Below, piece after piece: positions 1 to 9,153 of a stretch of DNA of 64,000 nt (position 1 is the stretch's first letter; each line of letters begins with the position of its first letter). The position numbers and the translations under genes are program-made. This DNA is from Pseudomonas entomophila (lineage in GTDB: Bacteria; Pseudomonadota; Gammaproteobacteria; Pseudomonadales; Pseudomonadaceae), in the NCBI RefSeq assembly GCF_023277925.1, contig NZ_CP063832.1, positions 1,893,001 through 1,957,000 on the forward strand, given 5' to 3'. The notes beneath the pieces were generated by a model. It ran no database searches. It was not told the DNA's origin and saw only the letters and a list, made by a program, of their open reading frames with translations.

Positions 1-2008
1 GGCCGTCGATCGGTGGCGGCATGACCGCAGTGATGGCGCCGTCGCCATTGGCCGCGAACTGCGCGTTGACGGCCGCGGTTTCCGCCTCCGCCGACTGCTC
101 CTGGCCACGCACGGACCAGTCCTTGTAGGTGGGGAACGCCAGCGCGGCATTGTCACCCTGGCCCGAGAAGCTGAAGCCGCTGACGATGAACGAGCTGGCC
201 ACCGCCTCGCGGGACATCAGGAACTTCTCCAACGCTTCGGCGGTGTGGTCGGTACGCACCCGGCTGGCGCCCGGTGGCAGTTGCACATCGACGATGCTGT
301 AGCCCAAATCCTCGGACGGCACGAAGGCCTCCGGCAGGCGCAGGTAGGAGTAGCCAAGCACCACCAGGATGCCGACGTAGGCCAGCATCCAGCGCCCGGC
401 GCGGGCCACCAGGGCGCTGTTCATCACCGAGTAGCGCTCGGTCACCCGGGCGAAGGCGCGGTTGAAGGCGCCGAAGAAACCGCCCTTTTCGTGGTGGCCG
501 TGGGGCACCGGTTTGAGCAGCGTGGCGCACAGCGCCGGGGTGAAGGTCAGGGCCAGGAAGCCGGAGAACAGGATCGACACCGCCAGCGACACGGAAAACT
601 GCTGGTAGATCACCCCCACCGAACCTGACATGAACGCCAGCGGCAGGAACACTGCGGCCAGCACCAGGGTGATACCGATGATCGCCCCCGACACCTGCCC
701 CATCGCCTTGACCGTGGCCGCCGCCGGCGACAGGCCTTCTTCGGCCATCAGCCGCTCGACGTTCTCCACCACCACGATGGCGTCGTCCACCAGGATGCCG
801 ATGGCCAGCACCATACCGAACATGGTCATCATGTTCACCGAAAAACCAAGCAGCTTCATCACCATCAGCGTGCCCAGCAGGCACACCGGCACCACGATCG
901 ACGGGATCAGGGTGTAGCGCACGTTCTGCAGGAACAGGAACATCACCAGGAACACCAGCACCATGGCTTCGATCAGGGTGTGGATCACCTTCTCGATGGC
1001 CACATCGACGAAACGCGAGGTGTCGTAGGGCACCGAGTACTCGACGCCCTCGGGGAAGAACGGCGACAGCTCCGCCAGGCGCTCCTTGACCAGCGTCGCG
1101 GTCTGGATGGCGTTGGCGCCGGGCGCCAGTTGCACCGCGCCGGCCACGGCCGGGTGGCCGTCCAGGCGCGAGGACAGGTTGTAGTTCTCGCTGCCGATGG
1201 CCACGCGCGCGACATCGCCGAGCAGCACGCGGGAGCCATCGGGGTTGGCGCGCAGGACGATACCAGCGAACGCCTCGGGGGAGTCCAGGGTGCCCTGCAC
1301 CGCCAAGGTCGCGGTCAGCTCCTGCTCGCTGGCCCCCGGGGTGCTGCCAAAGCTGCCGGCCGGCACCTGGACGTTCTGGCCACGGATGGCAGTGTTGATG
1401 TCGTCGATGGACAGGCCATAGCCCACCAGCTTCTGTGGGTCGACCCAGACCCGCATGGCCGCTTCGGAAGAGAAGAACTGCAGCTTGCCCACGCCGGGCA
1501 CGCGCAGCAGTTCGTTGTTGATGTTGCGCACCGCGTAGTCGGCCAGGGCCGTGGTGTCGCCGCTGTCGCTGGCGGTGCTGGTCAGGGCGTAGATCAGCAG
1601 GAAGCCGGAGCTGGCCTGCTCGACCTTCAGGCCCTGGGTCAGCACAGCCTGGGGCATGCGCGCCTCGGCCTTCTTCAGGCGGTTCTGCACGTCCACCTGG
1701 GCCATGTCCGGCTCGGTGCCAGGCTCGAAGGTCACCAGCACCTCGGCGACGCCGTTGGAGTTGTTGGTGGACTCGTAGTACAGCAGGCCCTTGGCGCCGT
1801 TGAGCGACTCTTCGATGATGCTGGTCACCGACTCCACCAGCACCTTGGCCGAAGCGCCCGGGTAGCTGGCGGTGATGGAGATCTGTGGCGGTGCCACGCT
1901 GGGGTACTGGGCCACCGGCAGCGCCGGGATCACCAGCAGGCCGGCCAGGGAAATGAACAGCGCCATGACCCAGGCGAAGTTCGGCCGATTGATGAAGAAC
2001 TTGGACAT
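1..2008 (-). CDS. mexD: MexD-like RND multidrug efflux permease (N-terminal part, cut by window edge)
   Basis: This encodes the inner-membrane proton/drug antiporter of a tripartite RND efflux pump. The start MSKFFINRPNFAWV, followed by a first membrane helix and PVAQYPSVAPPQI, is typical of the HAE1 RND family. The large periplasmic loop follows, then the TM2-TM6 block with GILVDDAIVVVENVER, which carries the paired Asp residues of the proton relay. About 669 residues are present out of roughly 1,040 expected; the rest lies beyond base 1. The sequence resembles P. aeruginosa MexD more than MexB or MexF as I remember them. It starts 15 bp after the adaptor gene, so the two are co-transcribed. 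An outer-membrane partner and a regulator such as NfxB are not visible. Confidence 0.9.
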   Translation of the reverse strand, partial: MSKFFINRPNFAWVMALFISLAGLLVIPALPVAQYPSVAPPQISITASYPGASAKVLVESVTSIIEESLNGAKGLLYYESTNNSNGVAEVLVTFEPGTEPDMAQVDVQNRLKKAEARMPQAVLTQGLKVEQASSGFLLIYALTSTASDSGDTTALADYAVRNINNELLRVPGVGKLQFFSSEAAMRVWVDPQKLVGYGLSIDDINTAIRGQNVQVPAGSFGSTPGASEQELTATLAVQGTLDSPEAFAGIVLRANPDGSRVLLGDVARVAIGSENYNLSSRLDGHPAVAGAVQLAPGANAIQTATLVKERLAELSPFFPEGVEYSVPYDTSRFVDVAIEKVIHTLIEAMVLVFLVMFLFLQNVRYTLIPSIVVPVCLLGTLMVMKLLGFSVNMMTMFGMVLAIGILVDDAIVVVENVERLMAEEGLSPAAATVKAMGQVSGAIIGITLVLAAVFLPLAFMSGSVGVIYQQFSVSLAVSILFSGFLALTFTPALCATLLKPVPHGHHEKGGFFGAFNRAFARVTERYSVMNSALVARAGRWMLAYVGILVVLGYSYLRLPEAFVPSEDLGYSIVDVQLPPGASRVRTDHTAEALEKFLMSREAVASSFIVSGFSFSGQGDNAALAFPTYKDWSVRGQEQSAEAETAAVNAQFAANGDGAITAVMPPPIDG

Positions 2009-2023
2009 CTCGCTACCCTCGCC

Positions 2024-3166
2024 TTATTGCGCCACGGCTTGTTGCGCCTGGGCCAGGCTGACCGGCATGCCGGGGGCCAGACCCGCCGGGCTGCCGACGA
2101 TGACCTGGTCACCGGCGCGCAGGCCCTCGGTGATCTGCCAGCGCGCGCCCTGCATCACGCCGGTGCGCACGCTGCGCGCCTCGGCCAGGTTGCCGGTGCC
2201 CACCACCATCACCCGCGCCTCGCCATCGCTGCCGCGCTGCACGGCGCGTTGCGGCACCAGGATCGCCTGCTGGTCGGTGCCCTGCGGCGTGCGCACGCGC
2301 ACGTACATGCCCGGCAGGAGAATGCCGTCGGCATTGTCGAAGCGCCCGCGCAAGCTGACCTGGCCCGTGCCGCGGTCGACCGCCACGTCGGTGAACATCA
2401 GCGCGCCCTGGCGCTGGTAGTCGGTGCCTTCGACCTGGGCCGTCAGCGCCTTGTCGTCGCCACCGGCCAACGCACCATCTTTCAGTGCCTGGCGCAAGCG
2501 CAGGGCATCGGCGGCCGATTGAGTGAAATCGACATAGATCGGGTCGAGCTGCTGGATACGCGCCAGCAGCGTGGCATCGCCCTGCCCCACCAGTGCCCCT
2601 TCGGTGGCAAGCGCACGGCCGATGCGCCCGGAGATCGGCGCGGTGACCGTGGCGTAACCCAGGTTCAGGCGCGCGGTCTGCACGTCGGCCTGGGCCGAAC
2701 GCACGGCGGCCTGGGCGCTGCGCAGCTCGGCGGTGGCGCTGTCGAAGTCCTGCTGGCTGACCGCTTCGATCTTGACCAGCGGCTCGTAACGCTTGACCCG
2801 CGCCTGGGCTTGCTGCTGTACCGCCTGGGCGCGGGCCTGGTCGCCCTCGGCCCGCGCCAGGGCGGCCTTGAACGGCGCCGGGTCGATCTGGAACAGCACA
2901 TCGCCGGCCTTGACGTCGGCGCCTTCTTCGAAGCGTTTGTGCAGGACGATGCCGGCCACCCGGGCGCGCACCTCGGCGACCCGCATCGGCTCGACCCGGC
3001 CAGGCAGGGTCGAGGCCAGGGCCAACGCCTCGCCGGCCACGGTCACCACCGCTACCGGATACACGACCTCGGCCGCGGCCTGGGGCTGATCCGCCCCGTC
3101 GCAGCCCGACAGCGCGATCGCCGCCGTCAGCAGGCTGGCCATCCCAATTGCACGCAAGTTGCCCAT
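2024..3166 (-). CDS. mexC: MexC-like RND efflux periplasmic adaptor (membrane fusion) lipoprotein
   Basis: This is the membrane fusion protein that links the RND permease to the outer-membrane channel. I place the start at 3166 (MGNLRAIGMAS) rather than at the in-frame ATG at 3214. The shorter start gives a clean lipoprotein signal ending in LSGC, so Cys is residue 22 of the precursor. The lipoyl/barrel-sandwich half-motif (RARVAGIV.KRFEEGADVKAGD), a long alpha-hairpin rich in Ala/Gln/Arg, and the second half-motif (ATVTAPISGRIG) follow in the usual order. A C-terminal beta-barrel with LLPGMYVRVRTPQG follows these. The length of 380 residues is normal. Similarity to MexC (LPGRVEP, QDFDSATAELRSAQ) is strong by memory. 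The gene is first in the operon. Confidence 0.88.
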   Translation of the reverse strand: MGNLRAIGMASLLTAAIALSGCDGADQPQAAAEVVYPVAVVTVAGEALALASTLPGRVEPMRVAEVRARVAGIVLHKRFEEGADVKAGDVLFQIDPAPFKAALARAEGDQARAQAVQQQAQARVKRYEPLVKIEAVSQQDFDSATAELRSAQAAVRSAQADVQTARLNLGYATVTAPISGRIGRALATEGALVGQGDATLLARIQQLDPIYVDFTQSAADALRLRQALKDGALAGGDDKALTAQVEGTDYQRQGALMFTDVAVDRGTGQVSLRGRFDNADGILLPGMYVRVRTPQGTDQQAILVPQRAVQRGSDGEARVMVVGTGNLAEARSVRTGVMQGARWQITEGLRAGDQVIVGSPAGLAPGMPVSLAQAQQAVAQ

Positions 3167-3224
3167 GAATTTCACCCGAGCCTTTGATTTGAAAACGGCG
3201 CGAATGGTACTCATGAAGTGTTAT

Positions 3225-3242
3225 TGAGTCAATTTAGTCTCA
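3225..3242. promoter_or_regulatory. Operator-like dyad in the promoter region of the efflux operon
   Basis: An imperfect inverted repeat (TGAG..CTCA) lies in an unusually AT-rich stretch between the divergent efflux and Rieske-FAD genes. On the minus strand, TTCAAA and AATAAC with a 17-bp spacer could be -35 and -10 boxes overlapping this dyad. That is the usual position for a repressor operator of an RND pump. No regulator gene is adjacent, so the assignment is tentative. Confidence 0.3.
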
Positions 3243-3350
3243 TTTGAATCTCTTGTTAAAGTTTGTAATCACGATGGCCGGTCGTCGCCTGGTGGCACCC
3301 TTGAGCATGGGCAGGCGTCAAATGAGCACACTGGACTCAGGAGAACGCCC

Positions 3351-4892
3351 ATGACCCTGCACGCCGTCGCCACCTTCGCCGAGCTCGATGAACAGCGCCC
3401 GTTGCGGGCCCAGGCCGGCAGCGAAGAAGTCATCCTGGTGCGCCATGGCGATCAGGTGCGCGCCTACCAGGGCAACTGCCCCCACGCCGGGGCGCCCCTG
3501 GATGAGGGCGTGGTCTGCGCCGGCCTGCTGGTCTGCCCCTGGCACAAGGCGGCGTTCGCCGTGGACGAAGGTGCCGTGTGCGAGCCACCGGCGCTGGTCG
3601 ACCTGCGCCGCTACCCGGTGCAGCTCAAGGATGGCCAGGTCTGGGTGGATGACCAGCCGCTGCCCAGGGCCGAGCCACCCTTGCACAGCGATGCCCGCAC
3701 CTTCGTCATCATCGGTGCCGGCGCGGCAGGCAGCGCCGCCGTGGCGACCTTGCTCGGCCATGGCTTTGCCGGGCGGCTTTTGTGGATCGACCAAGAGCCG
3801 CAAGGGGCCTACGACCGCACGGCCCTGAGCAAATTCGTCATCGCCGGGCAGATGCCCCCCGACGAAGTGCCATCGTTGCTGGAGCCTGACGATTTGCGCC
3901 GGGGCCAGTTGCAGCGCCTGCACGCCAAGGTCCGTGCGCTGGATGTCGACAAGCGCGAGATCGCGCTGGCCGACGGCAAGTCGCTCAAGTACGACGCCGC
4001 CTTGCTGGCCACCGGTGGCAAGCCCCGGCGCCCGGACCTGCCTGGCGCCCAGTTGCCCGGTATCTGTGTGCTGCGCTCGCGGGAAGATGCCGCGCGCCTG
4101 CTCGACCTGGCCGAACCCGGCCAGCCGGTGGTGATCGTCGGGGATGGCTTCATCGGCCTGGAGGCCGCCTCGGCGCTGCGCAAGTATGGCTTGCAGGTGC
4201 ACGTGGTCACGCGCCATCCGCTGCCTCTGGTCAAACAGCTGGGTGAGCGCATTGGCCGAACGCTACGTGAACTCCATGAACGCAAGGGCGTGGTGTTCCA
4301 CGGCCCGACCGAAGTGACCGCCTTTGAGGGCAAGGAACGCGTCGAAGCTGTAGTGCTGGCCAACGGCGAACGCCTGGCCACCCCGCTGGTGCTGCTGGGC
4401 ACCGGCGTCTCCCCGGCGACGCGTTATGTGCAGGGCCTGCCCCTGGCCGAGGACGGCGCCATCGAGGTCGACGCCCATCTACAAGCCAGCGCCGGCCTGT
4501 GGGCAGCCGGCGACATTGCCCGCTTTCCCCTTGCCGGCCGCCCGGTGCGCATCGAACATTGGCGCCTGGCCCAGCAGCACGGGGTGATCGCCGCCGCCAA
4601 CATGCTCGGTGAGCGGCGCCGCTATGACGACGTGCCGTTCTTCTGGACCTACCAGCACGGGCGCACCTACGAGGTGCTCGGGCATGGCCGCTACTGGAAC
4701 CGCATCGAGTTCGTCGGCGAGCCGGAGCATGGCGATTTCATCGCCTTGCAGTGCATTGACGACGAAGTCGAGGCGGTAATCGCCAAGGGTTATTCGGATG
4801 CCATGGCCCTGTTGTCGCAACGCATGAAGCGCCCACTGTCGAGCCGCGAAGCCCGCGAACTGATCGACACCGCTAGCCACATGACCCAATGA
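3351..4892 (+). CDS. Rieske [2Fe-2S] domain-FAD/NAD(P)-dependent oxidoreductase fusion (AIFM3/ferredoxin-reductase type)
   Basis: This 513-residue flavoprotein has an N-terminal Rieske domain (residues about 5-105). The cluster ligands CPHAG (C-x-H) and CPWHKAAF (C-x2-H) are both intact. A pyridine nucleotide-disulphide oxidoreductase module follows: FAD-binding VIIGAGAAGSAA, the ATGG motif, NAD-binding VIVGDGFIGLEAA, and the second FAD motif LWAAGDIARFP. A C-terminal reductase domain comes last. This is the architecture of AIF-like and ferredoxin-reductase-like proteins with a built-in Rieske centre, so it probably passes electrons from NAD(P)H to an unidentified acceptor. RBS CAGGAG lies just upstream of the ATG. 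It is transcribed divergently from the efflux operon and stands alone. The substrate is unknown. Confidence 0.85.
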   Translation: MTLHAVATFAELDEQRPLRAQAGSEEVILVRHGDQVRAYQGNCPHAGAPLDEGVVCAGLLVCPWHKAAFAVDEGAVCEPPALVDLRRYPVQLKDGQVWVDDQPLPRAEPPLHSDARTFVIIGAGAAGSAAVATLLGHGFAGRLLWIDQEPQGAYDRTALSKFVIAGQMPPDEVPSLLEPDDLRRGQLQRLHAKVRALDVDKREIALADGKSLKYDAALLATGGKPRRPDLPGAQLPGICVLRSREDAARLLDLAEPGQPVVIVGDGFIGLEAASALRKYGLQVHVVTRHPLPLVKQLGERIGRTLRELHERKGVVFHGPTEVTAFEGKERVEAVVLANGERLATPLVLLGTGVSPATRYVQGLPLAEDGAIEVDAHLQASAGLWAAGDIARFPLAGRPVRIEHWRLAQQHGVIAAANMLGERRRYDDVPFFWTYQHGRTYEVLGHGRYWNRIEFVGEPEHGDFIALQCIDDEVEAVIAKGYSDAMALLSQRMKRPLSSREARELIDTASHMTQ

Positions 4893-4906
4893 TTTGGCAC
4901 AACCTC

Positions 4907-4992
4907 TGTAGGAGCGGCGTTAGCCGCGATCACTCGCGAAGCGGGTACCAGGCACCACGTCGCCTGCATCGCGGCTGAAGCCGCTCCTACAG
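4907..4992. repeat. REP pair (BIME) in inverted orientation
   Basis: TGTAGGAGCGGCGTTAGCCG opens the element and its near complement closes it about 85 bp later, forming a long imperfect palindrome. It lies between two convergent-neutral genes, a typical site for Pseudomonas REP elements. It could form a stable mRNA 3' hairpin. Confidence 0.85.
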
Positions 4993-5076
4993 ACAACCCT
5001 GTTCCACGGCCCTTTCAAACATGGGCGGTTATGTGTAAAACCACTGGATCACATCGCCTGACAAGGACCCGCGAGC

Positions 5077-6087
5077 ATGATCTACCGCCCCCTCGGCCAC
5101 TCTGGCCTGCAAGTCTCGGCCCTCACCCTGGGCAGCATGATGTTCGGTGAACAGACCAGCACCGAAGACGCGCTGCGCATCATCGACAAGGCCTGGGACC
5201 AGGGCATCAACTTCATCGACACCGCCGACGTGTACAACGGCGGGCGCTCGGAGGAGATCGTCGGCGAAGCGGTGGCGCGCAACCGGCAGGACTGGATCGT
5301 CGCCTCCAAAGCCGGCTACGGCCCGGCCGATGGCGTGCCCAACCGTAGCGGCCTGTCGCGCAAGCACCTGTTCAACGCCCTCGAAGCCAGCCTCACGCGC
5401 CTGGGCAGCGACTACCTGGACATCTACTACCTGCACCGCGAGGACCACGCGGTGCCGTTGGAAGAAACCGTGCGCGCCATCGGCGACCTGCTGGCCCAGG
5501 GCAAGATCCGCTACTGGGGCGTGAGCAACTTCCGCGGCTGGCGCATCGCCGAGATCTGCAACGTCGCCGAGCGCCTGGGCGTGGCCAAGCCGGTGGTCAG
5601 CCAGCCGCTGTACAACATCGTCAACCGCCAGGCCGAGCCGGAGCAGCTGACTGCCGCCGCCTACCACGGCCTTGGCGTGGTGCCGTTCAGCCCCCTGGCC
5701 CGGGGCGTGCTCAGCGGCAAGTACGCGCCGGGCTCGACACCGGAGGCAGGCAGCCGCGCCGGGCGCCAGGACAAGCGGATCATGGAGGTCGAATGGCGCC
5801 AGGAGTCGCTGGCCATCGCCCAGAAGATCCACGCCTACACCGAGGCCAAGGGCGTGGGTATCGTCGAGTTCGCCATCGCCTGGGTGCTGAACAACCGCCT
5901 GGTCAGCTCGGCCATCGTCGGGCCGCGCACCGAAGCGCAGTGGGCCACCTACGCCGGCGCGCTGGAGGTCAAGGTCACGGCGGAGGATGAAGCCTTCATC
6001 GATTCGCTGGTGACGCCGGGGCATGCCTCGACGCCTGGGTTCAACGACGTGGCGCATTTCGTGACCGGGCGCGTGCCGCGGGCATGA
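5077..6087 (+). CDS. Aldo/keto reductase
   Basis: This is a 336-residue NADPH-dependent aldo/keto reductase with a (beta/alpha)8 barrel. The catalytic tetrad is visible: Asp and Tyr in DTADVYNGGRSEE, Lys in VASKAGYG, and His in YYLHREDH. The LGxSxLxVSxLxLGxMxFG N-terminal signature (RPLGHSGLQVSALTLG) and the C-terminal cofactor segment AIVGPRTEAQW are present. It belongs to the YajO/YghZ-like AKR group that reduces small aldehydes and ketones; the substrate cannot be told. The ATG follows a purine-rich stretch (GACAAGGACC). It is monocistronic, bounded by REP elements on both sides. Confidence 0.88.
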   Translation: MIYRPLGHSGLQVSALTLGSMMFGEQTSTEDALRIIDKAWDQGINFIDTADVYNGGRSEEIVGEAVARNRQDWIVASKAGYGPADGVPNRSGLSRKHLFNALEASLTRLGSDYLDIYYLHREDHAVPLEETVRAIGDLLAQGKIRYWGVSNFRGWRIAEICNVAERLGVAKPVVSQPLYNIVNRQAEPEQLTAAAYHGLGVVPFSPLARGVLSGKYAPGSTPEAGSRAGRQDKRIMEVEWRQESLAIAQKIHAYTEAKGVGIVEFAIAWVLNNRLVSSAIVGPRTEAQWATYAGALEVKVTAEDEAFIDSLVTPGHASTPGFNDVAHFVTGRVPRA

Positions 6088-6380
6088 TGGTCGCGCAGGA
6101 CCTGCAGGAGCGGCTTTAGCCGCGCTGCGTGGCCCCCCTGCCCCGCCTGCGCAGCCCGGACCCGGCGATGTGCCGACGCCACTGATGGCCGAGTATTATC
6201 GCCACATTGGGTTGCGCGTGCGCCTGCTCAACGCCCGGGCGGTGTAGGCCACGCCAGGCGCGCCCCCCGCAGGTCGATGCCCCCTCGCACCGGCGATATC
6301 GCCGCAGCGTTGGGTTGCATGGTCGGTTCCTGAACAAGACAAGCCCTGCTAGAGGGGTGCGTTTGAGCCTATTGCAAGGG
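6088..6380. other. Intergenic stretch with a degenerate REP and no convincing gene
   Basis: A degenerate REP half (CTGCAGGAGCGGCTTTAGCC, about 6100-6125) follows the reductase gene. A 20-codon open frame at 6185-6247 starts MAEYYRHIGL with no good RBS, and I do not call it a gene. Nothing else is recognisable here. Confidence 0.5.
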
Positions 6381-7454
6381 TCAGCGCGCCTGGGACAGGT
6401 ATTTGTCCATCCAGCTGGCCAGCGGCAACGGCGGTTGCGGCTCGAGGATGCGCCGCCAGATCAGAGCGAGGTCCTCGGCATTGAACATGGAACTGACCCC
6501 GATGCCAACCCACGGCCGTGGCTGGATCGCGGCCCACTGCCCGGCGCCGTCGCGGCGGGCCATCTCGAAGCGGAAACTGTAGTTGCCCGGGGTGCCCATG
6601 CGCAGGTCGCTGACCACCAGCGAATCGCCCATCACGTCGTAGCGCAGCCAGTTGTCGGTAAACCAGCGCAGACGCTCGTGCAGCGGCACGCCTTCAAGCA
6701 CCTTCGCCGCCGCCAGGTTCAGCGGCTGGCGCTGCATCTCGGGCGGCGCACGGTCGAACCAGCTGCTCACCCCCTCGTAGTAATCGCCTTCCGGGGTTTT
6801 CGCCAGTACCCGCCAGATCAGGCTGTTGAAGGCCAGCGGTACTGCGCGCACCTCGCTCGTGGCGATCCCTTGCTGGTTCAGCGCCTGCTGAAAACGCTGC
6901 TCGGCGGCGAGCCGCCCGGCCAGGCCAAAGCCTAGGTAGAAAGTACTGAAGGCCAATGCCAGGGCCAGCAGCGGCATCGCCCTGCCAGCCAGGCCACGGA
7001 CCAGCGCGTAGCCCACCGCCAGCAGCAACGGCACGGTGTAGACCGGGTCGATGATGAACACCGCTGCCCAGCTGGCCGGTATCGGCTGCAATGGCCAGAA
7101 CAGTTGGGTGCCGTAGACGGTGAATGCATCGAGGATCGGGTGGGTGACCAGCACCAGCCAGAACGCCAGGAAGGCCCTCGGCCAGGTGTAGCCCTTTTCC
7201 GGCCAATGTCTCTGCCCTAGCCAGGTAACCAACAGGGCCAGCAGCAATGCAAGGCCGGTGAGCACGAACAGCGAATGGGAGAACCCACGGTGGTAGGTCA
7301 TCCGTGACACCGGGTCGGCGTAGCGGATGAGCACGTCGAGGTCTGGCAGGGTGGCCAGGGCGGCGCCGTAGAACAGTGAACGACGGCCCTGGATGCGGCC
7401 CAGCACGGTGCCCTGCAGGGCGGCGCCGAGGACGGCTTGGGTGAGTGAGTCCAA
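6381..7454 (-). CDS. YdjM-family (DUF457) inner-membrane metal-dependent hydrolase
   Basis: This 357-residue polytopic membrane protein of the YdjM/YfhO-like putative metal-dependent hydrolase family begins MDSLTQAVLGAA. It carries the conserved His/Asp motifs LPDLDVLIRY, HRGFSHSLF and THPILDAFT, which would ligate metal near the membrane face. About five hydrophobic helices fill the first 200 residues. A soluble C-terminal domain with WFDRAPPEMQ and RPWVGIG segments follows. The physiological substrate is not known for this family. It is a single gene, convergent with the aldo/keto reductase. Confidence 0.8.
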   Translation of the reverse strand: MDSLTQAVLGAALQGTVLGRIQGRRSLFYGAALATLPDLDVLIRYADPVSRMTYHRGFSHSLFVLTGLALLLALLVTWLGQRHWPEKGYTWPRAFLAFWLVLVTHPILDAFTVYGTQLFWPLQPIPASWAAVFIIDPVYTVPLLLAVGYALVRGLAGRAMPLLALALAFSTFYLGFGLAGRLAAEQRFQQALNQQGIATSEVRAVPLAFNSLIWRVLAKTPEGDYYEGVSSWFDRAPPEMQRQPLNLAAAKVLEGVPLHERLRWFTDNWLRYDVMGDSLVVSDLRMGTPGNYSFRFEMARRDGAGQWAAIQPRPWVGIGVSSMFNAEDLALIWRRILEPQPPLPLASWMDKYLSQAR

Positions 7455-7536
7455 AGGGAGGCTCCACGATAATGATTCGCGAAACCTACCTGCATAACGC
7501 CAGCCGGTGCAAATCGAGATACCTGCACCGGCCCTG

Positions 7537-7563
7537 TTCGCCGGCGAAGCCGGCTCCTACAGG
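7537..7563. repeat. REP element (single)
   Basis: A hairpin-forming REP, CCGGCGAAGCCGGCTCCTAC, lies between benF and the YdjM-like gene. It sits downstream of benF and could serve as its transcript 3' hairpin. Confidence 0.7.
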
Positions 7564-7597
7564 AATGCGTCAGCCTCAAGAACAGGGGCCGACCGGG

Positions 7598-8848
7598 TCA
7601 GAACAACTGCCAGGTGTACACCAGGATCAAGCGGTTCTCGTCGATATCACTGCGGTAGTTCGACCGCGCCATGGCGTTCCTCACCCGGATCCCCAGCCCC
7701 TTGAGCACCCCGCTCTGCACCGCGTAGCCCAGGTCGATGTCGCGCTCGCGGTCCTGGCCTTCGAAACCCTGCCCCGTGTCGACATTGTTGCCGGTGATGT
7801 AGCGTACCGTCGCCGTCAGCCCAGGAATGCCCAAGGCTGCGAAGTTATAGTCGTAACGCACCTGGTAGGAGCGCTCGTCGGTGTAGGCGAACTCATACGT
7901 CGGCACTTCGTTGCCCAGCGGCGTGATGTTGGCGAACACCCGGGGAAACGGGCTGTCGCCGTACATGGCCTGGTAGCCGGCACCGAAGCTGTGGCCGCCA
8001 AGCCGGGCGGTAAACATTGAAAAGAACGCCTGGTTGTCGATGTTGCCCAGCAGTGCGTCGCCGTCTTCACGGGCGGTGAAGTAACCGAGGTTGGCGCCCA
8101 GCACCCAATCGCCCAGCGGCTTGCTGTGCTTGAGGCCGACGAAGCCCTGCTGGTAGATATCCTCCAGCTGGCCATACCACAGGCTCAGGCTGCTCTGGTT
8201 GGCGTTGAAGGCGTAGTCGCCGCCCACATAGTTGAAGGCATCACTGGCGACCTGGCGCTGGGGCACATGGCCGAGCATGGCGTTGAGCTTACCGTCGCCC
8301 GCTTCGTTGCGCAGGTGGCTGGAGCTCAGGTGGCCGGTTTGCAGGGTCAGGCCATCGAGTCCAGCGGAACTCAGGCTCACGCCCTGGTAGGTCGGCGGCA
8401 GCAGGCGGATATCGCTGAAGGTCAGCACCGGCAGGTTGGGTTGCAGTTCGCCGACCCGCAGCTCGGTTTTCGACAGCCTTGCCTTGAACGTCGGCGCCAG
8501 GCGGCTGTACTCGCCGGCGGCGCGGCCATCGCCATGCACCGGCAGCAGCCCGCTGTTGACCCGGTCAGGGCTGCTGTCGAGCCTGACCCCCAGCAGGCCC
8601 AACGCATCCACGCCAAAGCCGACGGTGCCAGGGGTATAGCCGGACTTGAAGTCGAGGATGAAGCCCTGGGCCCACTCCTCGGCTTTGGATTGCCGATTGG
8701 CGCCAACGATATCCGAGAAGTCTCGGCTGAAGTAATAGTTGCGGGCACTGAGGCTGGCCTTGGCGTCCTCGAAGAAACCGCCTTCGGCGGCCAGCGAAGG
8801 TTGGCTGAGCAGGCTCAGGCCAGTAGCGACACAAAGGGTGTGGTTCAT
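7598..8848 (-). CDS. benF: OprD-family outer-membrane porin, BenF-like (benzoate uptake)
   Basis: This is an outer-membrane specific porin of the OprD/OpdK family. The start at 8848 gives a signal peptide (MNHTLCVATGLSLLSQPSLA) followed by the typical mature N-terminus GGFFEDAKASLSARNYYFSRDF. OprD signatures follow: EWAQGFILDFKSGYTPG, GLLGVRLDSS, alternating beta strands, and the C-terminal strand NRLILVYTWQLF with a terminal Phe. The length of 416 residues is normal. An open frame continues 96 codons further upstream, but that segment is a benE remnant. The position at the end of the ben-cat array supports benzoate or a related aromatic acid as substrate. Confidence 0.88.
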   Translation of the reverse strand: MNHTLCVATGLSLLSQPSLAAEGGFFEDAKASLSARNYYFSRDFSDIVGANRQSKAEEWAQGFILDFKSGYTPGTVGFGVDALGLLGVRLDSSPDRVNSGLLPVHGDGRAAGEYSRLAPTFKARLSKTELRVGELQPNLPVLTFSDIRLLPPTYQGVSLSSAGLDGLTLQTGHLSSSHLRNEAGDGKLNAMLGHVPQRQVASDAFNYVGGDYAFNANQSSLSLWYGQLEDIYQQGFVGLKHSKPLGDWVLGANLGYFTAREDGDALLGNIDNQAFFSMFTARLGGHSFGAGYQAMYGDSPFPRVFANITPLGNEVPTYEFAYTDERSYQVRYDYNFAALGIPGLTATVRYITGNNVDTGQGFEGQDRERDIDLGYAVQSGVLKGLGIRVRNAMARSNYRSDIDENRLILVYTWQLF

Positions 8849-8929
8849 TCCGAAGCTCTCTGATCTTGTTGTTATGTGATGAAGCGCTGAACCGTGGAGT
8901 GATGCTGGGCTGGGCCTCCTTACTTGGCA

Positions 8930-9136
8930 GCCGAGGAAGGTCTCGCCCGAAGCCGTTACCAAGAAAAGGGACAACCCGGCGTCGCGTTCGCCGGGGTTGG
9001 CCAGGTTGCGTGCCAGGGCCTGGCTGATCGCGCCATACAGGGCAAGTTCGGCGAACGTGGCGGGGAACGCCGCGACCAGCGAAATCAGGGTGGTGCCAGC
9101 GATACCCAGCGCCAGGTACGGCACACTGCCCGCCAC
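8930..9136 (-). pseudogene. benE: benE remnant (C-terminal fragment of a BenE-family benzoate/H+ symporter)
   Basis: The frame reads ALGIAGTTLISLVAAFPATF, then AELALYGAISQALARNLA, then LFLVTASGETFLGC. This matches the layout of the last membrane helices of BenE/YdcO transporters (PAALVAAIAGLALLGTI..LITFLVTASGLTLLGIG). The roughly 300 residues that should precede it are absent, because the catA stop lies only 17 bp upstream. The frame then runs out of homology and continues, in phase, into benF. An internal deletion has therefore removed most of benE between catA and benF. The identification is from memory of the family. Confidence 0.65.
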
Positions 9137-9153
9137 CTAGCGGCGAACCGACC

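Noticed and set aside
980..3187. 735-codon open frame opposite the mexCD-like genes
   Set aside because: It is an antisense shadow caused by high-GC codon bias; no domain, RBS or family feature, while the minus strand encodes clear RND proteins.
3167..3214. Start of the adaptor at 3214
   Set aside because: The lipoprotein signal with LSGC is normal only from 3166, and no RBS precedes 3214.
8849..9136. N-terminal extension of the OprD-type porin to 9136
   Set aside because: The extension looks like a BenE fragment, and a proper signal peptide with RBS begins at 8848.
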